A stretch of DNA of 56,273 nt from an uncultured Clostridia bacterium. Its GTDB lineage: Bacteria; Bacillota; Clostridia; Christensenellales; Borkfalkiaceae. Location of the stretch: contig CANPXX010000003.1 in NCBI GenBank assembly GCA_947587085.1, positions 1 through 56,273 on the forward strand. The letters run 5' to 3'. Positions 27,495-36,935 of this stretch are shown here, piece after piece. Position numbers and translations under genes: made by a program. How positions within the stretch are numbered: the stretch's first letter is position 1; the number at the start of each line of letters is the position of its first letter. Under the pieces are notes generated by a model, which worked only from the letters and a program-made list of their open reading frames with translations, made no database searches and was not told the origin of the DNA.

Positions 27495-29144
27495 CTACAT
27501 CATGATGTCGAGTATGTGCTTGGCGACGAGCTCGTTCGCGCCGAACATCTCCACGATGTCGGAGAACTTGCGCACGCCGTCTTTGAGGCGGGATTCCCGA
27601 TAGATCGCCGCCGCGAGCGAGGCGCGCTCGTCGAAATACTCCCACGCGCCCACCTCCGCGAGCGAATGGTAGACGTCCTCCGCCGCCGCACAGATCTTGC
27701 CCTCGTGCTCCTCGGCGAGCAGGGCAAATTTCGCATACACATCGGCGAACGCCTGCATGAAGGCGGCTTGCTTGCGCTTATCGATGTCCAGCTCGTGGAT
27801 GTAAAATTCCTTATAGAGATTGCACACCACCGTGCCGAAGGAGTTGTCCTCATTGCGCGCCACGAGCTCGTGGAGGATGGAGAGCTTCACGCTCTCGTCC
27901 TCCTCCCAATCGATGAGCACTTCGCGCAGGAGGGCGTCCGCGCGGCACCGTGCCGCCACCCGCCCAGCGATGACCTGCAACTTTTCGTCCCGCCCCTCCA
28001 TCTCGTCGAAGGCGAGGCGGAAATCCTCGGCGAGCTCCTGCGAGGAGGAGAGCGCCTCCGCCGCCTCCTCGTCGAGGTTGCAGATGCGGAGGAAGTTCTC
28101 CGCGATCGCGCGGTACTTCGCCTCGGGCATATGGTAGTAATAATTCATCGTGACGCGCTCGCCGCCGTCGCGCATCTCGCGGAGCCGCTCCAAGTACCAC
28201 TTCGCGACCGCCTTGCGCGGATACACCGTGACGAGCATTTCGAGCGCGTCGATCGCCGCCTCGGTCCGCTCGGTATGCACCGCCGCGACCGCCGAAAACC
28301 ACAGCACGTTCTCGTCGTACGGCAACCGCTCGCGGAGGACGCGCAGCTTCGCGAACGCCTCCTCGTCCAGCCCCGTCTCACACAGCGCCGTCGCCGCGCG
28401 GTAGAGATCGTCCGTCTCCTCGCAGGGGAGCGAGGCGAGCTTCTTCGCCGCCTCCCGCGCGCCCTCTCTGTCCTCCCGCGCGCCCAACACGGCGCAATAG
28501 GTGGTGAGCGCCTGCACGTTGTTGGGATACTTTTCGAGCACCCGTCTGCACTCCTCCGCCGCCCCCGCCTCGTCGCCGAGCATGAGCGTGCACATGGCGC
28601 TCAGTCCCGCCGCGGAGGGATATTCCTCGTTGTCGTCCTCCACCTGCGAGAAGGCAAGGCGTGCGCCCGCGAGATTCCCCCCGCGGAGGAGGGCAAGTCC
28701 TTCGGCGATCGCCTCCCGCGCGCCCTCCCCGGAGCCCTCGCCGTGCACGAGGCGGAGCTTGGGCGGCTCCTCGGGCTCGACGAACTCCTCCACCTCGGGC
28801 TCCTCCATGTCCTCTTCATAGGCGCGGTGATAGTAGAACGCGGCTTGGAATTCGTTCCCCATGTTGAGAAAGGCGACCGCGAGCCCCTCGTATCCCTCGG
28901 CGAAATCCTCCTCGTTGCAGGTGTCGAGAAAACGGTACCACGCGTCCACCGCCTCCCCGTACAGCCCCATCGCCTCGTACACATCGGCATACACGGCATA
29001 CGCGTCGGCGAGCGGTTCATGCAGCGTCTCCCGCTTGTTGAGCACGGTGAGCGCGCCGAGATAGTCTCCCTCGTCGTACCGCTTCTCCGCGCTCTCGATG
29101 AGAAAGTCGTCGTCGAAATTCAGTTTTTGGATGGTTTCCTTCAC
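27495..29144 (-). CDS. TPR-repeat protein (GTG start overlapping hslO stop)
   Basis: VKETIQKLNFDDDFLIESAEKRYDEGDYLGALTVLNKRETL...; TPR-like ADAYAVYADVYEAMGLYGEAVDAWYRFL. Confidence 0.75.
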   Translation of the reverse strand: MKETIQKLNFDDDFLIESAEKRYDEGDYLGALTVLNKRETLHEPLADAYAVYADVYEAMGLYGEAVDAWYRFLDTCNEEDFAEGYEGLAVAFLNMGNEFQAAFYYHRAYEEDMEEPEVEEFVEPEEPPKLRLVHGEGSGEGAREAIAEGLALLRGGNLAGARLAFSQVEDDNEEYPSAAGLSAMCTLMLGDEAGAAEECRRVLEKYPNNVQALTTYCAVLGAREDREGAREAAKKLASLPCEETDDLYRAATALCETGLDEEAFAKLRVLRERLPYDENVLWFSAVAAVHTERTEAAIDALEMLVTVYPRKAVAKWYLERLREMRDGGERVTMNYYYHMPEAKYRAIAENFLRICNLDEEAAEALSSSQELAEDFRLAFDEMEGRDEKLQVIAGRVAARCRADALLREVLIDWEEDESVKLSILHELVARNEDNSFGTVVCNLYKEFYIHELDIDKRKQAAFMQAFADVYAKFALLAEEHEGKICAAAEDVYHSLAEVGAWEYFDERASLAAAIYRESRLKDGVRKFSDIVEMFGANELVAKHILDIMM

Positions 29145-30016
29145 GCGGACTCCTTGCCGAAGAGGGCGCGGACGTCCTCCTCCGTAAACGTGTGATCGGT
29201 ATTGCAAAAGTCGCAGTGCACCGAGATGCGCCCCTCCTGCGCGAGGATGCTCTCCGCCTCCGCCCTCCCGAGCGACAGCAAGAGCGCGCCCACCTTTTCG
29301 CGCGAGCACGAACAGCGGTAGACGATCTCCCGCCCGTCGATCTCCCCGTGGTCGAAGCGGGCTAAGATTCCCGCCGCGCCCTCCCTTTCGAGGAGCGAAG
29401 AGAGGGAGGAAAATTCGGACATGCGCGCCTCGACGCGGCGCAACAGCTCCTCGTCGGCGCCGGGGAGCGGTTGCAGGAACAGCCCGCCCGCGGCGATACA
29501 TCTGCCGTCCGTACCCACCTTCACGCCGAGCGCCACCCCCGTGGGGCGCTGTTCGCTTTCGAGAAAGTAGGCTGAAAAGTCCTCCGCGATCTCGCCCGAG
29601 ACGAGCGAGCACGTCCCCGTGAAGGGGAGCCCCTCCCCGTCGTCGCGCGAGACGGTGAGCGTCCCGTGCGAGCCGACGCAGCCGCCCACATCCAGCTTTC
29701 CGTCCGCACGGGGCGGAAGTTGGACGTGCGGATCGGCGAGATACCCGCGCAATTCGAGCGCGCCGTTCCCCGCCACGCACAGCTTGCCGCCCGCGCCGTC
29801 ACCGTCGAAGAGGACGGAGAGGCTGCTCGTTGCACATTTGAGCCAACTGCAAAGGTACGCCGTCGCCGTCATGGCGCGCCCCAGCGCCGCCGCGCAGACG
29901 GGCGTGAGGGAGTGCCGCGCGATCGCCTCGTTGACGAGCGCGGTCGTATCGAGGACGGCGCACGAGACGGCGCCGCCATAGACCAGCGTCTTGAAGATCT
30001 TGCTCACAGTTTGCAT
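29141..30016 (-). CDS. hslO: Redox-regulated chaperone Hsp33
   Basis: MQTVSKIFKTLVYGGAVSCAVLDTTALVNEAI..., C-terminal CxC...CxxC zinc motif (RCSCS...HCDFCN). Confidence 0.94.
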   Translation of the reverse strand: MQTVSKIFKTLVYGGAVSCAVLDTTALVNEAIARHSLTPVCAAALGRAMTATAYLCSWLKCATSSLSVLFDGDGAGGKLCVAGNGALELRGYLADPHVQLPPRADGKLDVGGCVGSHGTLTVSRDDGEGLPFTGTCSLVSGEIAEDFSAYFLESEQRPTGVALGVKVGTDGRCIAAGGLFLQPLPGADEELLRRVEARMSEFSSLSSLLEREGAAGILARFDHGEIDGREIVYRCSCSREKVGALLLSLGRAEAESILAQEGRISVHCDFCNTDHTFTEEDVRALFGKESA

Positions 30017-30729
30017 AGGAAATTCCATCGGTCGCTTCCGTGCATCGTCCCGCCGAGATGCCCCTCCTCGCGCAATACGGTAAATCCCGCGGCGCGGAGA
30101 GCGGAGAGGATCGCCTCCTCCTCGTGGATGTAGAGGACGTGCGTCTCGTCGAAGCGGTCGTACCTGCCGTCCTTTCCCTTCTCGAAGAGGGAGACCTCCA
30201 TGCGCACCCGCCCCTCCTCCTGAAAGGAAAAGGCGAGATAGGTCACCCCGTCCCGATCGTCCACGGATACAGTATCGGCAACTTTTTGGCGGAGTTTGCG
30301 GGGAGAACTCACATCGAACCAGAACAGCCCGCCCCGTTTCAGACAGCCCGCCGCACGCCTGAACGCCGCGGGGAGCTTTTCGGGGGGGAGGTAGTTATAG
30401 CAATCGTTGGGCGAGAGGATGAAATCGTATCGGACGGGCGTACGGACGGTCGCCGCGTCGGCGCGGACAAACTCCGCGCGCACCCCCTCCTCTGCCGAGA
30501 GGCGCACCGCGCGGTCGAGCATGGGCACGGAGAGGTCCGCGCCCGTCATGTCGAAGCCCGCCTTTGCGAGCGCACGGGTGAACGCCCCGCTCCCGCATCC
30601 GAGCTCCAACCCCTTTCTTCCCGCGCCCGCCGCCCGCAAGCCTTCAATAAAATACTGCGACCATGTGGGATAGTCGCAGTCGTCGTTCAAAATTTCGAAC
30701 CATCGGGCAAGATGATCGTATGCCTGCAA
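30004..30729 (-). CDS. Class I SAM-dependent methyltransferase
   Basis: KGLELGCGSGAFTRALAKAGFDMTGADLSVPML, FILSPNDCYNYL. Confidence 0.85.
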   Translation of the reverse strand: MQAYDHLARWFEILNDDCDYPTWSQYFIEGLRAAGAGRKGLELGCGSGAFTRALAKAGFDMTGADLSVPMLDRAVRLSAEEGVRAEFVRADAATVRTPVRYDFILSPNDCYNYLPPEKLPAAFRRAAGCLKRGGLFWFDVSSPRKLRQKVADTVSVDDRDGVTYLAFSFQEEGRVRMEVSLFEKGKDGRYDRFDETHVLYIHEEEAILSALRAAGFTVLREEGHLGGTMHGSDRWNFLCKL

Positions 30730-30744
30730 TCCCGTTTCCTCTCT

Positions 30745-32061
30745 TTAATGCCGATTGAGCATCTTGGGCGGCTTGGGCGGCTTCTTCTTTCCCTTCTTGT
30801 TCACCTCTTGCAACGCCTTCTCGCGCTCCTCGAACTGTCGGTTATATTCGACGTATCTCTCCTCGTTCTTGTGCTCCTCCTCGTACTGCTTGACGTCCTC
30901 CTCCATCGCTTGCTTGTTCTCGCGAAGTTTTCTTAGGTCGTCGCGGTTGAAGGATTCGGGGAGCTGGTACACCTCGAAGCCGTCGTCGATGGGCTTGATG
31001 GGACGGGAGACGAGGCGGGATTTCCCCTGTGCGATGATGAGGCGCTGGTACTCCTGCACCGCCGCGCTCGACTGTTGCAGGTCCTGCACCGACTGCACGG
31101 CGGGCTTCCCGTCCTGCGCCTTGCGGTCGCGGTTGTAGAGCCCCCTGCCCACCGCCACGCCGAGGTTGGGATTGACGAAGCGGTCGAACGCCCACTGGCT
31201 GAAATCCATCCATACGAGGAAGAAGTAGGAGAAGCCGAGGAGCAGCATCAGGATGATGCCGATGACGGAGAAGATCTGTCCGCCGAAGATGGTGAGGAAG
31301 ATGGGCCAGCTCGCAACGGCGGCGAAGAACACCGTCTGCGGGAAGGTGCCGATCGTCATGATGACGGCGTTGCGCAGGAGCGCCCACGGTCCCTGATAGT
31401 AGTTGATGCCGAGGGAAATCATCCACAGCGCCACGAGCAGGAAGAAGGCGACGAAGATATACCCCACCACCTTGGAGGCGAGCAGCCATCCCGCCGCGGA
31501 GGCGCCCGTGGCGACGTACAGGTCGGCGAGGTTCCCCATGAGCCGCGCCATGAAGAGCACGACGGTGAACACCACCACCGCCTCGCACACGTTCCAGAAA
31601 TTGCGCTTGATGCCGCGCCAGAAGTCGTAGGCGACGAACACCCCCTCCGTCCAGATGAGGTTGCGGATGATGTAGGCGCCGCCCGAGATCCCGAGCCCCG
31701 CGATGACCGCCGCTGGGATGAGGAGCCCGAAGAAGAGAAGGTCGCTCTGCAACAGCATGGATTCGGCGACGCCCGTCACGTCGGGGATGACGGGATAGCC
31801 CACGCCGAGCCCCGAGGCGTAAGGACCCGTCATGCCGCGGGCGAAGATGTCGAGATACCGCCACACCAACACCGCGATGAGCGGAAGAAAGGTGACGAGA
31901 ATGAGCAGATTGGTGAGCATCAGTCTCCCCAGCCTCCCCTTCAAAATATCCCAAAACAGCCCCCAGCGGCTCGTGGGAAGGGAGTTGCGGGCGTATTCCT
32001 CGTCGCGCTCCTTCCCCTCCAACCAGCGGGCGACCATGCCTTTGTGTTCTCTGTCTGCCAT
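30745..32061 (-). CDS. DUF624/YesL-like multi-pass membrane protein with charged C-terminal tail
   Basis: FWDILKGRLGRLMLTNLLILV..., DFWRGIKRNFWNVCEAVVVFTVVLF. Confidence 0.72.
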   Translation of the reverse strand: MADREHKGMVARWLEGKERDEEYARNSLPTSRWGLFWDILKGRLGRLMLTNLLILVTFLPLIAVLVWRYLDIFARGMTGPYASGLGVGYPVIPDVTGVAESMLLQSDLLFFGLLIPAAVIAGLGISGGAYIIRNLIWTEGVFVAYDFWRGIKRNFWNVCEAVVVFTVVLFMARLMGNLADLYVATGASAAGWLLASKVVGYIFVAFFLLVALWMISLGINYYQGPWALLRNAVIMTIGTFPQTVFFAAVASWPIFLTIFGGQIFSVIGIILMLLLGFSYFFLVWMDFSQWAFDRFVNPNLGVAVGRGLYNRDRKAQDGKPAVQSVQDLQQSSAAVQEYQRLIIAQGKSRLVSRPIKPIDDGFEVYQLPESFNRDDLRKLRENKQAMEEDVKQYEEEHKNEERYVEYNRQFEEREKALQEVNKKGKKKPPKPPKMLNRH

Positions 32062-32115
32062 CTCTGTACCCCGGGAAATTGCGATTTACGGGCGGCAGAA
32101 AGCCGCCATGCGACT

Positions 32116-32144
32116 ATTATAATACAAAGCCGAAAATATTTCAA
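32116..32144 (-). promoter_or_regulatory. Promoter TTGAAA-17-TATAAT for the DUF624-like gene
   Basis: ATTATA 32116-32121, TTTCAA 32139-32144 on plus. Confidence 0.75.
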
Positions 32145-32163
32145 TTAAAATCGGGTAAATTCC

Positions 32164-32192
32164 TTGATTTTTCATCTTGCCTATGCTAAAAT
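32164..32192 (+). promoter_or_regulatory. Promoter TTGATT-17-TAAAAT for the lysine-riboswitch operon
   Basis: TTGATT 32164-32169, TAAAAT 32187-32192, directly upstream of the aptamer. Confidence 0.7.
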
Positions 32193-32206
32193 TGTGCTTG
32201 CGAAAT

Positions 32207-32376
32207 AGAGGAGCGGATGAACATGAGTACCCCGTCCGAGGAAGCGCAGGACTTCCCGCGACGGCGCGGGGAAAGGGTATCTCCGCCGAAACGCCCTTCC
32301 ACCCTGCGGGCGGGCGTTGGAAATACGGGAGAATACCCGTATTGCTGTCACCGCTCGGTGATGCGCTTTTCCGCAC
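32207..32376 (+). ncRNA. Lysine riboswitch (L box) aptamer
   Basis: GAGGAGCGGATGAACATGAGTA, GAAAGGGTATCTCCGCCGAA and CTGTCA blocks in L-box order; upstream of asd-dapA-dapB. Confidence 0.88.
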
Positions 32377-32390
32377 ATGTCTTACGGACA

Positions 32391-32422
32391 AGGGAGCGTC
32401 GGGCGGGAACGTCCCTTTTTTA
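32391..32422 (+). terminator. Riboswitch expression-platform terminator
   Basis: GGGAgCGTcgggcgggaACGTCCCTTTTTTATT. Confidence 0.78.
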
Positions 32423-32445
32423 TTGTCTTTCGTTCGGAGGTCTCC

Positions 32446-33525
32446 ATGAATAAAATCTATCGCGTCGGCGTCGTAGGCGCAACGGGAATGGTCGGACAGA
32501 GATTTTTGACCCTTCTCGAAGATCATCCCATGTTCCGTCCCGTCGCCCTGCTCGCGAGCGCGCGCTCGGCGGGCATGACCTATCCCGAGGCGGTGGGCGA
32601 GCGGTGGGCGATGTCCCGCCCCATCCCCGCCTTCGCGCGGGAGATGACCGTGCTCGACGCGGCGCATCCCGAGGCGATCGCAGACGCCGTTGACTTCGTG
32701 TTCTGCGCCGTCAATATGAAGAAGGAGGAAATAAAGGCGCTCGAAGAGCGGTATGCGCGGCTGGAGATTCCCGTCGTCTCCAACAACTCGGCGCACCGCG
32801 CCACCCCCGACGTGCCCATGATCATCCCCGAGATCAATCCCGAACATCTCGAAGTGATCGCGGCGCAGAGGCGGCGGCTCGGGACAAAGCGCGGGTTTAT
32901 CGCCGTGAAGAGCAACTGTTCGCTCCAATCGTATGTCCCCCTCCTCCATCCCCTCCGCTCCTTCGGCATCAAATGCGCGGCGGTATGCACCTATCAGGCG
33001 ATCTCGGGGGCGGGCAAGACCTTCCGCACCATGCCCGAGATCGTGGACAACATCATCCCCTACATCGGCGGCGAGGAGGAAAAGAGCGAGCGGGAGCCCC
33101 TCAAAATCTGGGGACGGGTGGAGGACGGCCGCATCGTGGAAGCCGCCGCACCCGTCATCACGGCGCAGTGTCTGCGCGTCCCCGTCTCGGACGGGCACAC
33201 CGCCGCCGTATTCGTCTCCTTCGAACGGACTCCCTCCGAGGAGGAGATCCTCTCGGCGTGGGCTTCCTTCGAGGGCGAGCCCCAGCGCCTCCGTCTCCCC
33301 TCCGCGCCCGCGCACTTCCTGCAATACCGCGAGGAGGCGGACCGCCCCCAGCCCCGTCTCGACCGCGACGCGGAAGGCGGCATGGCGGTGACGGCGGGTC
33401 GGCTCCGCCGCGACGGACTCTTCGACTATAAATTCATCGGCTGTTCGCACAACACCCTCCGCGGGGCGGCGGGCGGCGCGGTACTGCTCGCGGAACTTCT
33501 CGCCGCAAAGGGCTATTTCGGTTAA
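32446..33525 (+). CDS. asd: Aspartate-semialdehyde dehydrogenase (archaeal/fungal-type subfamily)
   Basis: VGVVGATGMVGQRFLTLLEDHP, KSNCSLQSYVPLLHPL, CTYQAISGAGK. Confidence 0.93.
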   Translation: MNKIYRVGVVGATGMVGQRFLTLLEDHPMFRPVALLASARSAGMTYPEAVGERWAMSRPIPAFAREMTVLDAAHPEAIADAVDFVFCAVNMKKEEIKALEERYARLEIPVVSNNSAHRATPDVPMIIPEINPEHLEVIAAQRRRLGTKRGFIAVKSNCSLQSYVPLLHPLRSFGIKCAAVCTYQAISGAGKTFRTMPEIVDNIIPYIGGEEEKSEREPLKIWGRVEDGRIVEAAAPVITAQCLRVPVSDGHTAAVFVSFERTPSEEEILSAWASFEGEPQRLRLPSAPAHFLQYREEADRPQPRLDRDAEGGMAVTAGRLRRDGLFDYKFIGCSHNTLRGAAGGAVLLAELLAAKGYFG

Positions 33526-33572
33526 ACCGAAGGCGGCGCTGTTTCATACGATAGAGAGGAAAGGAGTTTCAA

Positions 33573-34463
33573 ATGACAGGTTTTCTCAAAGGTTGCGCTA
33601 CGGCGATGATCACCCCCTTCCGCGCGGGCGGGGCAGACCTCGAGAGCTTCGGCGAGATGATGGAATATCAGATCGCGGGCGGCGCGGACGCGCTCGTCGT
33701 GCTCGGCACCACGGGCGAGCCCGCCACCATGTCGGAGGAGGAGAAGCACGAACTCGCCGCCTATGCGATCGCACGGGCGAAGGGGCGCGTGAAGATCCTC
33801 ATCGGCACAGGCTCCAACTGCACCGAACATGCCGTGGCGGCGTCCGTCGCGGCGGAAAAATTGGGGGCGGACGGCGTGCTCGCCGTCACCCCCTATTACA
33901 ATAAGTGCACGCAAAACGGACTCTTCGAATACTACCGCGCCATCTGCGAGGCGGTGCATATCCCCGTGGTCGCCTACAACGTACCCGGGCGGACGGGCGT
34001 CAACCTCCTGCCCGAGACGGCGGAGCGCCTCGCGCAGATCGAAAACCTCGCGGGCGTGAAGGAGGCGAGCGGCAACATGGAACAGGCGCTCGACCTCATG
34101 CGCCGCGTGCGCGGGAAATGCGATGTGTACTCGGGCGAGGACGCGCTCAACTTCCCCATCCTCTGCGCGGGCGGTTCGGCGGTCATCTCGGTGGTCTCCA
34201 ACCTCGCCCCCGCGGGCGTGAAGGGGCTGTGTACCGCCGTGGAGCGCGGCGATCTGAAAGACGCCGCGGCGCGTGCAGACGCCCTCTTTCCCCTCGCGAA
34301 GGCATGCTTTGCGGAGGTCAATCCCATCCCCGTGAAGGAGGGGATGAATTTGCTCGGATTCCGCGCGGGGACGCCCCGTCCGCCGCTCACCCCGTTGGAG
34401 CCCGCCCACCGCGAGCTCCTCGCCCGCGCCATGCGCGGATACGGGTTGGAGGTCCGCGCATGA
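33573..34463 (+). CDS. dapA: 4-hydroxy-tetrahydrodipicolinate synthase
   Basis: LGTTGEPATMSEEEK, VTPYYNKCTQNGLFEYY, YNVPGRTGVNL, GVKEASGN. Confidence 0.97.
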   Translation: MTGFLKGCATAMITPFRAGGADLESFGEMMEYQIAGGADALVVLGTTGEPATMSEEEKHELAAYAIARAKGRVKILIGTGSNCTEHAVAASVAAEKLGADGVLAVTPYYNKCTQNGLFEYYRAICEAVHIPVVAYNVPGRTGVNLLPETAERLAQIENLAGVKEASGNMEQALDLMRRVRGKCDVYSGEDALNFPILCAGGSAVISVVSNLAPAGVKGLCTAVERGDLKDAAARADALFPLAKACFAEVNPIPVKEGMNLLGFRAGTPRPPLTPLEPAHRELLARAMRGYGLEVRA

Positions 34464-35215
34464 ACATTCTCCTCGTGGGCGCCTGCGGAAGAATGGGACG
34501 GATGGTGAGCGAAGCCGCCTCCGAACACGGCGACGCCGTGGTGTGCGGCGTCGATCTCGCGCCCGCCCCCATGCCCTTCCCCGTCGTAAAGGACTTCTCC
34601 TCCCCCATCGCCGACGCCGACGTGATGATCGACTTCTCCTCGGCGGAGGGGCTCGAAGAGCGGCTCGCCTATGCCGCGGCGCACGGCCTTCCCGCCGTCC
34701 TCGCCGCGACGGGCTATTCGGACGCCGACCTCGAAACGGTAAAGGCGTATGCGGAGCGCATCCCCCTCTTCCGAACGGGGAATCTCTCGCTCGGCGTCAA
34801 TCTCCTGCAACTCCTCGTGCGGCGCGCGGCGAGCGTGCTCGGCGAGAATTTCGACGTGGAGATCGTCGAACGGCACCATAACATGAAAAAGGACGCCCCC
34901 TCGGGCACGGCGCTCATGCTCGCGGAGAGCGTGCGGGCGGGCGAGCGCGAAGGGCGGGAGCTCGTTTTCGGGCGGCACGGGAACACGGGCGCGCGGGACC
35001 CGCGCGAGATCGGCATCCACGCCGTACGCGGCGGCACCATCGTGGGCGAACACGAGGTGATGTTCGCGGGCGAGGACGAGATCGTCACCCTCTCCCATTC
35101 GGCGAGGAGCCGCAAAGTGTTCGCCGCGGGCGCGCTCAGAGCCGCCGCGTGGCTCATCGGAAAGCCCGCGGGGCAATACGATATGGACGATCTCGTAAAG
35201 GAGCTCGTAAGATAG
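34460..35215 (+). CDS. dapB: 4-hydroxy-tetrahydrodipicolinate reductase
   Basis: VGACGRMGRMVSE, ATGYSDADLE, VERHHNMKKDAPSGTAL; ATGA overlap with dapA. Confidence 0.97.
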   Translation: MNILLVGACGRMGRMVSEAASEHGDAVVCGVDLAPAPMPFPVVKDFSSPIADADVMIDFSSAEGLEERLAYAAAHGLPAVLAATGYSDADLETVKAYAERIPLFRTGNLSLGVNLLQLLVRRAASVLGENFDVEIVERHHNMKKDAPSGTALMLAESVRAGEREGRELVFGRHGNTGARDPREIGIHAVRGGTIVGEHEVMFAGEDEIVTLSHSARSRKVFAAGALRAAAWLIGKPAGQYDMDDLVKELVR

Positions 35216-35219
35216 CGAC

Positions 35220-35249
35220 GGGGGAGGCAAAAACCTCCCCCCTTTTTAT
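35220..35249 (+). terminator. Intrinsic terminator of asd-dapA-dapB
   Basis: GGGGGAGGcaaaaaCCTCCCCCCTTTTTATT. Confidence 0.9.
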
Positions 35250-35260
35250 TCCGATGAAAC

Positions 35261-36640
35261 TCAATCGAGCGGGCGCAGCTTCGCGGTGAAGTGGCGCAGA
35301 ATGGGCGGTTCCTCCACGATGCAAAAGCCCTTGATCTTTGAAGCGCGCTCCTTGATGTTGATGAGCGCATCGGCGATCACGTCGAGATGGGACTGCGTGT
35401 ACACGCGGCGGGGAATGGCGAGGCGGGTGAATTCGAAATCCGCTTCGAGCTGTTTGCCCGTGTCGGGGTCGTTGCCGAGCATGTACGAGCCGATGTCGCA
35501 CGCGCGGATGCCCGCCTCCCTGTACAGTTCGATGGCGAGCGCCTGTGCGGGGAATTCATAGTAGGGAATGTGCGGCAGGAGCTTCTTCGCGTCCACGAAC
35601 ACGGCATGTCCGCCGACGGGGCTCTGATAGGGAATGCCCGCCTCGTCCAGCCGACCCGCGAGGTACTGCATCTGCCCGATGCGGTAGCGGAGATAATTTT
35701 CGTCGATGCCCTCGCGGAGACCCTGCGCGAGCGCCTCGATGTCCCGTCCAGACATGCCGCCGTAGGTGATGAAGCCCTCGAACGAGATGGTGCGCTGTTT
35801 GACGAGCTCGAAGAGCGCCTTGTCGCGGCAGCCGATGAGCCCGCCCATGTTGACGATGGCGTCCTTTTTGGAGCTCATCGTGAAGCAATCGGCGTCCTCG
35901 AAGGTCGCCTTCACGATGTCGGCGATGGAGCTTTCTTTGAATTCTGGCTCGCGGAGCTTCACGAAATAGGCGTTCTCGGCGTAACGCGCCGCGTCGATCA
36001 TGAACTTGATGCCGTGCTTGTGCGCGATCGCGCGCGTCTTGCGGATGTTCTCCACCGAGACGGGCTGTCCGCCCGCCGAATTGTTGGTGATCGTCATGAT
36101 GATGACGCCGATGTTTTCCGCCCCCAGCTCCGCGATGTACTGTTCGAGCCGCGCGCAATCCATGTTGCCCTTGAAGTCGTAATACGCCGTGGTGTCGAGC
36201 GCCTGCGGGACCACGCAATCGATCGCCCGCGCCCCCGCAAGTTCGACGTGCGCACGCGTCGTATCGAAGTGCATGTTGGAGATGGCGTATTTCTTGCCCG
36301 CAAGGAGCACGGGCAGGAGCACCTTCTCCGCCGCCCGTCCCTGATGGACGAGCTGGATGTAGGGCAGACCGAAGATCTCCTTCGCGCTCGATTGCACCTT
36401 GTAGTAGCAATCGGCGCCCGCATAGGATTCGTCGCCGACCATCACGCCCGCCCACTGTGCCGAGCTCATGGCGCCCGTGCCGCTATCGGTGAGCAGATCG
36501 ATGTACACGTCCTGCGAGGCAAGCGCGAACACGTTATAGTTCGCCGCCGCGATCTTCTCCTCCCGCTCTTCGCGGGTGAGCATTTTGAGCGGCTCTACGC
36601 TTTTGATGCGAAAGGGTTCCGGGAAATACAGTTGCTTCAT
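35261..36640 (-). CDS. tnaA: Tryptophanase (tryptophan indole-lyase)
   Basis: [45 protein letters not shown]; tryptophanase-like MHFDTTRAH and [21 protein letters not shown] instead of tyrosine phenol-lyase-type motifs. Confidence 0.88.
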   Translation of the reverse strand: MKQLYFPEPFRIKSVEPLKMLTREEREEKIAAANYNVFALASQDVYIDLLTDSGTGAMSSAQWAGVMVGDESYAGADCYYKVQSSAKEIFGLPYIQLVHQGRAAEKVLLPVLLAGKKYAISNMHFDTTRAHVELAGARAIDCVVPQALDTTAYYDFKGNMDCARLEQYIAELGAENIGVIIMTITNNSAGGQPVSVENIRKTRAIAHKHGIKFMIDAARYAENAYFVKLREPEFKESSIADIVKATFEDADCFTMSSKKDAIVNMGGLIGCRDKALFELVKQRTISFEGFITYGGMSGRDIEALAQGLREGIDENYLRYRIGQMQYLAGRLDEAGIPYQSPVGGHAVFVDAKKLLPHIPYYEFPAQALAIELYREAGIRACDIGSYMLGNDPDTGKQLEADFEFTRLAIPRRVYTQSHLDVIADALINIKERASKIKGFCIVEEPPILRHFTAKLRPLD

Positions 36641-36669
36641 GGCCTTCTCCTTCTTATCATCTTTTCCTT

Positions 36670-36698
36670 ATTATATAACAAGGGCGGGGAATTGTCAA
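36670..36698 (-). promoter_or_regulatory. Perfect consensus promoter TTGACA-17-TATAAT for tnaA
   Basis: ATTATA 36670-36675 and TGTCAA 36693-36698 on plus. Confidence 0.88.
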
Positions 36699-36735
36699 CC
36701 CCCCTCCCGAAAACCGAGCCGCATTTTTCAAACAA

Positions 36736-36764
36736 ACAAGCCGCCGAAGATCGGCGGCTTTCTC
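36736..36764 (-). terminator. Intrinsic terminator after tRNA-Thr
   Basis: Minus strand AAGCCGCCGATCTTCGGCGGCTTGTTTG. Confidence 0.7.
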
Positions 36765-36765
36765 T

Positions 36766-36841
36766 TGGAGCTGATAGCGGGATTTGAACCCGCGACCTCG
36801 TCCTTACCAAGGACGTGCTCTACCTCCTGAGCCATATCAGC
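36766..36841 (-). tRNA. tRNA-Thr (anticodon GGT), CCA encoded
   Basis: GCTGATATGGCTCAGGAGGTAGAGCACGTCCTTGGTAAGGACGAGGTCGCGGGTTCAAATCCCGCTATCAGCTCCA folds as cloverleaf; loop TTGGTAA. Confidence 0.96.
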
Positions 36842-36854
36842 ACACAGCTTTTAT

Positions 36855-36883
36855 AGTATAGTAAAAACTGCGGAAAAGGTCAA
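36855..36883 (-). promoter_or_regulatory. tRNA-Thr promoter TTGACC-17-TATACT
   Basis: AGTATA 36855-36860 and GGTCAA 36878-36883 on plus. Confidence 0.8.
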
Positions 36884-36935
36884 GCGATAATGGGCGAAAA
36901 ACGCAAAATTCCCAAAGATTTTTGCGCCGCGCCCC

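Noticed and set aside
27276-29195. 639 aa plus-strand ORF opposite TPR/HEAT-like genes
   Set aside because: Antisense shadow; no recognisable domain; the minus strand has coupled starts and stops.
32086-33450. 454 aa minus-strand ORF overlapping lysine riboswitch and asd
   Set aside because: The plus strand carries clear asd and riboswitch; the ORF merely stays open antisense.
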